From positions 1 through 21,242 of the forward strand of contig WQUN01000178.1 of assembly GCA_009782085.1 (NCBI GenBank): a stretch of 21,242 bases of DNA, in the 5' to 3' direction. Below are positions 14,101 through 19,763 of this stretch, piece by piece. This DNA is from Bacillota bacterium. GTDB lineage: Bacteria > Bacillota > Clostridia > Lachnospirales > WQUN01. The position numbers and the translations under genes are program-made. Under the pieces are notes generated by a model that saw only the letters and a program-made list of their open reading frames with translations, had not been told where the DNA came from and did not search any database. Positions within the stretch are counted from its first letter, which is position 1. Each line of letters opens with the position of its first letter.

Positions 14101-17100
14101 GGGGGCCGGGTACTCCGTCGCCGACACGCTGACGGTGACCGTGGCCAACACCGGCACCGGCGCGCTGACGGGCCTTTCGGCGAGCGCCGGGGGCGCGGAC
14201 GCGGGCGCGTTCGTCGTCACGCAGCCGGACGCAGAAATTCCGGCGGGCGGTTCGGGCGCGTTTACGGTCACGCCGGCAATCGACCTGGGCGTGGGCACGT
14301 ACCGGGCGGCTGTAACGGTCACGGCGGACGGCGTGGAACTCGGCTTTGACGTCAGCTTCGAGGTGACGGCCTCCGCCCCGGCTATCGGCGTTTCGGCCAA
14401 CGGGACGGACATCGGGGACGGCGGGAGCTTCGCGCTCAAATCCGTGGGCTTCAACTACACCCCCGCGGCGGAGACGGTAACGGTCACCAACACCGGGACC
14501 GGCAGGATCACCGGGCTCGCCGTTTCTTCCGGCGGCGCGGACTTCGTCGTTTCGCAGCCCGCCTCGTCGGTTCTGGAGGACCGCGAGTCCACTACCTTTA
14601 CCGTCAAACCCGCCACGGCTTTGGCAGTCGGCAGGTACACGGGCGCGATTTTCGTGACAGACGCCGAAGGCGCGGACGTGTCCTTCGACGTGACGATAAA
14701 CATTTATCCGTACAAGATCGACGCCGTCGGCAGCCCCGTCGCATACGACGTGACGATGACCGACGACGGGACGGTCGGCGTCCACATGGTCCCCGGGCAG
14801 GGAAGCCTGTACCCCTGGGCCGGGAATCAGGACGAGTTTGTCTACGTCTATCAGGACGCCCTCGACGGGGATCAGGTGATCACGGCCAGGATTACCGACT
14901 GGGCGCTTCAGGGGAACAACGGCGAGGCCGGGATCATGCTCCGCCCGAACCTGGGCGGCCAGGTCCCGTATTACGCGCTCCTGATAAAGGGCGGCGCGTG
15001 GGACCCTGTCAACGCGCCCGTCAATCAGGTGGTCGTGCAGACCAGAGCCACCGCCGGGCAGGGCGCCACATACCCGTATTACCCCCAGGGCAACAACCCG
15101 GTGACGCCCAGATGGCTCAAGCTGGTCGTCTCCGGCGCGACGGTCACGGCCTACATTTCGGCCGACGGCGCTTCCTGGACACAGGCGGACACGAGGGCGC
15201 TCCCGTTCGCGCCGAGCTCGTACACGGCCGGCCTGGCCGTCTGCGGGCAGTTCTACGGCGGCCCGCTGAATTCGGACGCCACGTTTACAAACGTGAGCCT
15301 GGGCAGCCCCACCGTGCCAAACAGCTATAACCTGACCGTCGCCCAAAGCGAATACGGAACGGTGACGGCGGACAGGCAAAGCCCGGTCAGGGAAGGCTTG
15401 ACGGTCACGCTTACGGCGACTCCCGACTCCGGCTGCTATCTCGCTTCGCTGAACGCCAGATACGGTTCCGGGACCGGCGCGCCGGTGACGCTGACCAAGC
15501 TCTCCGACACGGAGTACAGCTTCGTCATGCCCGCCGGGGACGTGACGGTGACGGCCGTGTTCTACGAGAACGGCTATGTGGACCCCGACGCGCTCAAATC
15601 CATAGACATAGGCACTTGCTCGTACGGCAGGACGGACGTCGAAAGCGCCGTCACCGTGACCTCCAGCTCGAACAGCGGCCTGGGAATGGCCCCGGACGAC
15701 CTGAGGTTCGTCTACAGGGACAACCTGACAGGAGACATGACTTTGGTCGCGAACGTGCGGGTACTCGACCAGGCGCTGATGGACGGCTACACCGGGGCGC
15801 TCCCCGGAGAGGCCTTCGCGGGCCTGATGGTCCGGCAGACCGCCGAGGACGTGCCGGGGGCGACGAACTACATCTCCGACTGGTTCGGCATATTCCTGGT
15901 GAACGGCAGCCTGCACGTCCAATACGCGCCGAAGGGCGGCAGGTACAGGACCGACGTGGCCGACGTCGGCGGGATCGGCAGGATACAGTGGCTCAAGCTC
16001 GTCAAATCAGGCGACGACTACTCCGCGTACTACTCCGCCGACGGCGTGAACTGGGCGCAGGCGGGGACCACGCGGACTTTGGCGGGCTTCATAACGGAAC
16101 CTTACGCGATGGGCCTCGCGGTCGGCTCCTCCAAGCAGTGGAACGGCTACGACGGCTGCGTGTCCGCCGTATTCGCCAACATCGACTGGATCACCGGCAC
16201 GGTCGCGCCGACGTTTTACAACGTAACCGTGGACGGAAACATCTCCGGCGGCGCGGTGCTGGCGAACAAAACGACCGTCCAGGCCGGCGAGCAGGTCACG
16301 CTGACGGCCTATCCGGACCCGGGGTACGTTCTGGACAGTTTCAGCGTCACGGCGGGCTCCGCGCCGGTGACGGTGAACAGAGCCGGGGATTCCGGCAGCT
16401 TCTTCATGCCTGAAGGGGACGTGACGGTGTCGGCGGTCTTCTCCTTGTACGTCGGGCCGTCGTATCCGTTCAAGATAAAGGACCTGGGCGACTGCGCCGC
16501 GGAGTTTGTCTTCACGGAGGCGAACGGGGCGTACTCCCTCAAATCCACCTCCAGGGGAAGCATGACCTACGGCGCGGACAACTGCACCTACGGCTACAAG
16601 GACGGCCTGACCGGCGACCAGACGCTCATCGCCCGCGTGGACGACCTGGCGCAGAACTCCGGCGACTCCAAGGCCGGCATAATGTTCCGCCAGGACGACA
16701 AGGGCTATAACGAAAGCGGCGCCTACTCCATATGGTACGGGATATTCCTGTCGGGCGGCAACACGGTATGGGGGGCTGCCAAGGGAGGCGTAAACGCGTC
16801 CTATTTCGGCAACAGCCCCGCCGTTTCCGCCCAGAAGCCCGTGTGGCTGAAGATAGTCAAGGCGGGGAACGTCCTCAGCTCCTATTATTCCTTTGACGCC
16901 CAAGCGGCCTCCGCAAGCGCCGTGACCGGCTGGGTGACGGCGGACAGCCGGACGTTCGTGTTTGCCGAACCGTTCACCATGGGCCTGTTCGTGAACGGCT
17001 TCGCCTATCAGACCACGTATTACCCGGCGACGGGCACCTTCAGCCGCGTGTCCTGGGGCGGCGAAGCCCCGGCGACGAGCCCGCTGGCAAGTTACAAGCC

Positions 17101-17809
17101 GGTCGTTCTGACGCAGACCGGCGACGCGGCCAACGAGAACGTGCAGTATCAAAGCGCCGCGGAAGTCATAGCCGCTCTTCCGGCGGCGATAAACGTGACT
17201 CTGGCAGACGGGACGGCCGTAATGGTACCCGTCTCGTGGGAGAACACGGGTGCGCCGTATGACGCGGCCTTGGCCGGGGATTACACGTTCGCGGCCTCCT
17301 GGGGCGAGATGCCGGAGGGCGCGGACAACAGCGGCGATTTGGCCGCCCCGATATGCACGGTCACAGTCGCTCAGGGCGCGGCGGACAAATCCGCGCTGGA
17401 GGAGCTTCTGGCCCGGGCAAAGGCGGTCGATCAGGCGCTTTGCACGCCTGAAACGGCGGCGGCTCTGGCGGCGGCTATCGCGGCGGGCGAGAGCGTCATG
17501 GCGAACGGCATGGCGACGGCGAGCGGCGTTTCCGCGGCCGCCGCGGCCCTGCAAAACGCCTTGAACGGCCTTGTAAAGGCCGAGTTCGTCTGCGCCGTGA
17601 AGTCGATGGCGGCCAAAATCGGCAAGCCGCTGCAAATCCCGTTCACATGGAACGGCGGCGGCTCTCTCTCGTTCACATCGTCGAACCCGGCCGTCTGCGG
17701 AGTGTCCCAGACCGGCGCGCTGACGCCGTTGAAGGCCGGCGTCGCGGTCGTCACGATAACCGCGCCGGACGGGACGAAGGCCGTGTTTGCCGTCACGGTG
17801 ACGGCGTAG
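11165..17809 (+). CDS. secreted multimodular glycoside hydrolase family 9 enzyme, 2214 residues
   Basis: A signal peptide (1-40, ending AASA) is followed by two Ig-like domains (about 60-185 and a CelD_N-type at 185-287) and a GH9 catalytic domain (about 290-845). The catalytic base pair is in GGHMDAGDRGKY (DAGD at 378-381), and the likely acid is E821 in VDNEFVISNVAREA. GH9 enzymes cleave beta-1,4-glucans by inversion. Then come three ASH-like repeats with V-NTGTG-LTGL (about 851-1180). Three DUF1349/concanavalin-like sandwiches (1182-1378, 1476-1670, 1766-1958) alternate with two InlB-B-type repeats (1387-1464, 1684-1760). A Big_4-like domain (1974-2068), a FIVAR-like helical segment (2070-2139) and a Big_2-like domain (2140-2214) finish the protein. 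No LPxTG or SLH anchor is seen. AAGGAGG lies six bases upstream of the ATG. Last gene of the operon. Confidence 0.88.
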   Translation: MRAKAKRTNAGAARRVTSMALAACLAFGLNVGLGPLAASARTSGGLREHAPIAAVSPASAANVISSEWIELCLPSEDGFNQSAVMNPENYVVTSVFDGDFRAPVTPKAVNYRWASEEAPYNPTYTNLDWGQKDLMTFETTYRICLQMPDGLSLKEGGVYNVAVSPDVGVGTSYTASFDMSRKNAAFHVNQESYLEEGAKVAYLSWWTGDTADAPGKGHGSVNFDAYKNFYLIDEAAGQSVFEGDVVLAARGVTDRWGKADNYTLDFTSYTVPGSYHLYIPGVGVSYSFKIGDQSFRDSIGYTVFRGMLMQRDGAAGSNGTKGDGPVPNLGVNFTPLAPSLTGLANPDITHWNRPDAHLDDAIDQNSGVRVDLTGGHMDAGDRGKYPYNSATVSASMLAGALLFPNQVKGFGDDLNLPESGDGIPDYLNEIVYEMDFLYKAVMNTSKDGALPEYLRPSNGGYEMLDPLTGQTGRVFFNKRENDGSGEQEHGVLRSQTLYAAGALAMAYNTPIMREYFPQRCADYLTAAKKAFNAFDAHNNDPSFWRAGSGSDNVSDDLVGNGVKHIWSDELLIAAAQLLQATGDSKYSDWINAEWPTIPLANVKHWGFALDPSWLNAFLALYSCDDPKLDPAKKAEASANIVSWADSMYAGRWDMSFGVPVWDEYAGIYVGWHFTGSDVGYPLMLAYGVTGDKKYLDTLENTWNYLIGTNPTSRSFISNLGDPVTRPHWLVHEISYGQVQQYIKSGGTQGWADVAPGLPAADLQNFRFKSQWGGAFATQWNRDKEKLGFYPEANKSGSNLSVDYVNYAAMWLYQDAWNVDNEFVISNVAREAAGLLPLLGTYADGARDSSLSLSRSGEYAFEAAENYQSAAPVSVDVRNTGFADLTSLSASLADGSDFEITQNTAGTLAKDAATSFRVAPKAGLGIGEYRDTVSVAGNGPDGPVTKTLGVVFRVYANVTSAELYNGLTNISGGSYAFPARGAGYSVADTLTVTVANTGTGALTGLSASAGGADAGAFVVTQPDAEIPAGGSGAFTVTPAIDLGVGTYRAAVTVTADGVELGFDVSFEVTASAPAIGVSANGTDIGDGGSFALKSVGFNYTPAAETVTVTNTGTGRITGLAVSSGGADFVVSQPASSVLEDRESTTFTVKPATALAVGRYTGAIFVTDAEGADVSFDVTINIYPYKIDAVGSPVAYDVTMTDDGTVGVHMVPGQGSLYPWAGNQDEFVYVYQDALDGDQVITARITDWALQGNNGEAGIMLRPNLGGQVPYYALLIKGGAWDPVNAPVNQVVVQTRATAGQGATYPYYPQGNNPVTPRWLKLVVSGATVTAYISADGASWTQADTRALPFAPSSYTAGLAVCGQFYGGPLNSDATFTNVSLGSPTVPNSYNLTVAQSEYGTVTADRQSPVREGLTVTLTATPDSGCYLASLNARYGSGTGAPVTLTKLSDTEYSFVMPAGDVTVTAVFYENGYVDPDALKSIDIGTCSYGRTDVESAVTVTSSSNSGLGMAPDDLRFVYRDNLTGDMTLVANVRVLDQALMDGYTGALPGEAFAGLMVRQTAEDVPGATNYISDWFGIFLVNGSLHVQYAPKGGRYRTDVADVGGIGRIQWLKLVKSGDDYSAYYSADGVNWAQAGTTRTLAGFITEPYAMGLAVGSSKQWNGYDGCVSAVFANIDWITGTVAPTFYNVTVDGNISGGAVLANKTTVQAGEQVTLTAYPDPGYVLDSFSVTAGSAPVTVNRAGDSGSFFMPEGDVTVSAVFSLYVGPSYPFKIKDLGDCAAEFVFTEANGAYSLKSTSRGSMTYGADNCTYGYKDGLTGDQTLIARVDDLAQNSGDSKAGIMFRQDDKGYNESGAYSIWYGIFLSGGNTVWGAAKGGVNASYFGNSPAVSAQKPVWLKIVKAGNVLSSYYSFDAQAASASAVTGWVTADSRTFVFAEPFTMGLFVNGFAYQTTYYPATGTFSRVSWGGEAPATSPLASYKPVVLTQTGDAANENVQYQSAAEVIAALPAAINVTLADGTAVMVPVSWENTGAPYDAALAGDYTFAASWGEMPEGADNSGDLAAPICTVTVAQGAADKSALEELLARAKAVDQALCTPETAAALAAAIAAGESVMANGMATASGVSAAAAALQNALNGLVKAEFVCAVKSMAAKIGKPLQIPFTWNGGGSLSFTSSNPAVCGVSQTGALTPLKAGVAVVTITAPDGTKAVFAVTVTA

Positions 17810-17872
17810 CAGATTGTCATTGCGCGGTAATTTACGGGGCCGGCCTGCGGGCAGCCCGAATAAACGGCAATA

Positions 17873-17899
17873 GGCAGCCTCTGTTTTATAGAGGTTGCC
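17873..17899. other. 10-bp-stem hairpin after the operon
   Basis: GGCAGCCTCT (17873-17882) pairs fully, with one G-U, with AGAGGTTGCC (17890-17899) around a 7-base loop, GTTTTAT. It lies 64 bases after the GH9 stop. No T tract follows, so it is not a textbook intrinsic terminator, but it could protect the 3' end of the long mRNA or help end it together with the larger structure just downstream. Confidence 0.6.
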
Positions 17900-17904
17900 A
17901 ATAG

Positions 17905-17975
17905 ACAGGGCCGGCTCCCGGCGGCCCGGACAAGCGGGATAAACCCGCAGTCCGGCCGGAGGGTCCGGCCCCTGT
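17905..17975. repeat. 71-base imperfect palindrome with extended GC-rich stem
   Basis: Outer arms ACAGGGCCGG (17905-17914) and CCGGCCCCTGT (17965-17975) pair with a one-base bulge. Inner segments TCC and GGC pair with GCC and GGA (17955-17960). The core is CGGAC (17927-17931) with GTCCG (17950-17954) and GCGGG (17934-17938) with CCCGC (17944-17948) around the loop ATAAA. A similar but degraded GGGGCCGGC...GCAGCCCG...ATAAAC stretch occurs at about 17836-17865. It may be a transcription end, a folded RNA, or a small dispersed palindromic repeat (REP- or MITE-like). There is no T tract. Confidence 0.6.
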
Positions 17976-18009
17976 TGCTGGAAACTTAATTCTTTTGCGA
18001 GGCCCATCA

Positions 18010-18228
18010 TGCCCTGCTCCCTTGTCAGTTCAAGGGGCAGGGCAATTTCAACCTCCCGCGCCAGTTGTGAGTTCTTCGCTTTCTCAATTTTTTTAACGGC
18101 GTTCCATAAAACAGCGCGGTCAGCATATCCCGGCGGCGCGTTCTCTGGCAAAGAATCTCCTTATGAACGATGCCACCTTTGCGGGCGTAGTCGTTTATCC
18201 GCCCGTCATATTCATATGACTTATAATA
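18010..18228 (-). pseudogene. MobA/MobL relaxase fragment, frameshifted
   Basis: Minus-strand reading gives EYDGRINDYARKGGIVHKEIL from about 18212, then LPENAPPGYADRAVLWNAV and EKAKNSQLAREVEIALPLELTREQ down to about 18013. This matches the N-terminal relaxase region of MobA/MobL (TraA-like) proteins, roughly residues 25-105, where LPENAPPEYADRAVLWNAVE is a hallmark. The two parts are in different frames. At 18151 the sequence has CTTTG where CTTTTG would keep the frame, so one T has been lost. The first 25-30 residues, including the initial strand, and everything after about residue 105 are missing. An intact relaxase nicks oriT to start conjugative transfer; this piece cannot. It shows that mobile-element debris also lies on the right side of the glycan operon. 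Confidence 0.78.
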
Positions 18229-18230
18229 TA

Positions 18231-18250
18231 TTGATATTAATTAATAACAA
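18231..18250. promoter_or_regulatory. 20-bp near-perfect palindrome upstream of the araC-type gene
   Basis: TTG, A, TATTAATTAATA, A, CAA reads as an inverted repeat with a single mismatched pair (18234 with 18247). It ends 4 bases before the -35 hexamer at 18255. That position suits an activator or a repressor of the araC-type promoter. Symmetric sites are less usual for AraC proteins, so another regulator could bind. Confidence 0.5.
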
Positions 18251-18254
18251 CCCC

Positions 18255-18282
18255 TTGAATAAAAATGGGACGTTGCTATAAT
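18255..18282 (+). promoter_or_regulatory. promoter of the AraC-family regulator gene
   Basis: TTGAAT (18255-18260) and a perfect TATAAT (18277-18282) are 16 bases apart. Transcription would start near 18289, which excludes the longest reading frame (from 18265) and supports the start at 18313 or 18322. Confidence 0.7.
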
Positions 18283-18312
18283 ATACACAAGATAATGGTT
18301 CACGGAAGGAAG

Positions 18313-19131
18313 ATGTCTGGAATGAAAAAATTATATTTTTCTGACCTTCCAAAAAACAGCGGCGGGATTTGTATACTGGAAACTGTTTATACCGGCGGCA
18401 TGAAATATGTAGAGCATTCACATGATTTCTACGAGATTTTTTTCATAACCGAAGAATCATTGACACACAGCATTAACGGAAAGAGTATGCCCATGCGTAA
18501 AAACATGATGTATTTAATACGCCCGGGCGATGTACATTCTTTTATAAGCGGGGAGCGCGGGGCGAGAATGACGAATATCGCTTTCAGCGATCCCTTTATC
18601 CGTGAACTCTGTCCCCGTATGGTCATGATTGACTATCGCAATCCGGTGTTAAGTTTGACTATGGCGGAGATGGATTTTGTTCTCCATCAGATAGATCAAA
18701 TGAAAAAAATCGATATGACGGACAGTCAGATAGTCTACGGCATGAATTGTGCTATCGTGCTGTCCCTTTTTTCGATCATACTGACGCACAGCAGCCGCCC
18801 GGTGGATTTCTGCCCTCCGTGGCTTAGCAAGGCGGTCGAAAGCATAGGCAAGGACGAACGCTATCTCGGCGGGATCAAAAAACTCGTGGAATTGTCCGGC
18901 GTTTCCCAGGAACATCTGACCAGGGAAATGAGAAAGCACTACGGGATAACTCCGACAAAACTCATAAACCAATACCGGCTGGAACACGCGCGCAGGCTGA
19001 TGCTTGAGGGCAGCGGCATAAACGCCGCCGCGCTAAGCAGCGGTTTTAGCAATGTCACTTATTTTAACCGGCTGTTTCACAACGCATATGACTGCACGCC
19101 GACGCAGTATCGCTCATACAGCCGTTTATAA
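18313..19131 (+). CDS. AraC family transcriptional regulator with cupin sensor domain
   Basis: The protein has 272 residues from the chosen start. An N-terminal cupin-like AraC-binding domain is seen in HSHDFYEIFFITEE and RPGDVHSF. The C-terminal pair of helix-turn-helix motifs includes VELSGVSQEHLTREMRKHYG, LEHARRLML, SGFSNVTYFNRLFHNAYDCTP and TQYR, the normal AraC signature. The cupin probably senses a small sugar-like ligand. GGAAGGAAG directly precedes ATG 18313; ATG 18322, nine bases on, is also possible. Codon use is lower in GC than the operon upstream. The next gene begins 24 bases after the stop on the same strand, so the two were probably co-transcribed. It could also act on the large operon, but no shared site was seen. 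Confidence 0.9.
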   Translation: MSGMKKLYFSDLPKNSGGICILETVYTGGMKYVEHSHDFYEIFFITEESLTHSINGKSMPMRKNMMYLIRPGDVHSFISGERGARMTNIAFSDPFIRELCPRMVMIDYRNPVLSLTMAEMDFVLHQIDQMKKIDMTDSQIVYGMNCAIVLSLFSIILTHSSRPVDFCPPWLSKAVESIGKDERYLGGIKKLVELSGVSQEHLTREMRKHYGITPTKLINQYRLEHARRLMLEGSGINAAALSSGFSNVTYFNRLFHNAYDCTPTQYRSYSRL

Positions 19132-19154
19132 AAAAAGATAATCCGGAGGTTGCC

Positions 19155-19763
19155 GTGATAACAGACAATGACAAATCGATTCTGCGGAAAGTTGGCGAAC
19201 AGTATGCCGAGGCGGCGGCAAGCCCGCGCAACAGAGAGAACATACGGCTTTGGAAATGTCTCAACCGAGGGAAAATGGAGCGTCCGATGGTGAACATAGA
19301 CCAGTTTCCGTATCATGAGCTCAATGAGGGAGGGGTTTTGGACTGTCTGGTTTCTGACCCGTTCTGGCGCGGGTATGAGCAAAGAATACGCAGGGAGTTA
19401 TATAAATGGAATAATTGCCCCGGGGATATGGTTTTGGACCCTTTCTTCAAGATCCCCATGGCGATAAACGATAGCGGTTACGGGCTTTCCCGGCGTGAAG
19501 AACTTCTTCTGTCCGACGCGAAGAACGACGTGGTTTCTCATAAATACAACGCGGTGCTTGACAATGACGCGGATATCGAAAACATAAAGGATATGGTCAT
19601 AACTCACGACGAGGCGGAAACGAGCCGGCGTATAGGGCAGGCAGTTGACATCTTCGGCGATATTGCGCCGGTGCGCGCGGGCGGGTATATGTTTCACCTG
19701 GGCTTATGGGATGAGATCACTTGCCTTATGGGCGTGGAAAACTGCTATATACGTGCGCGGTAA
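19155..19763 (+). pseudogene. uroporphyrinogen-decarboxylase-like protein, truncated N-terminal part
   Basis: A GTG start at 19155 with CGGAGG (19144-19149) five bases upstream opens a frame of 202 residues. It resembles the first half of the URO-D-like family of anaerobic Bacillota: ENIRLWKCLNRGKMERPMV, then VNIDQFPYHELN, VSDPFWRGYEQRIRRELYKW, DMVLDPF and SDAKNDVVSHKY. Relatives in this branch are usually corrinoid-linked methyltransferases rather than haem enzymes, and are about 350-400 residues long. Here homology ends near GVENCYI at about 19750, and the frame stops four codons later, where a different coding sequence begins. The C-terminal half of the barrel is missing, so the protein should be inactive. 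Its position behind an araC-type gene suggests a former O-demethylation or methyl-transfer unit. Confidence 0.75.

Noticed and set aside
13313..15922. 869-codon open frame on the minus strand
   Set aside because: It lies wholly antisense to the GH9 gene, is rich in Arg, Gly and Val as expected for shadow frames in GC-rich DNA, and shows no recognisable domain.
17873..17975. Classical rho-independent terminator for the operon
   Set aside because: The hairpins are strong, but neither is followed by a T tract on either strand, so a textbook terminator call is not supported.
18265..18312. Longer AraC-family start at 18265
   Set aside because: It lies between the -35 and -10 hexamers, upstream of the predicted transcript start, and has no ribosome binding site.
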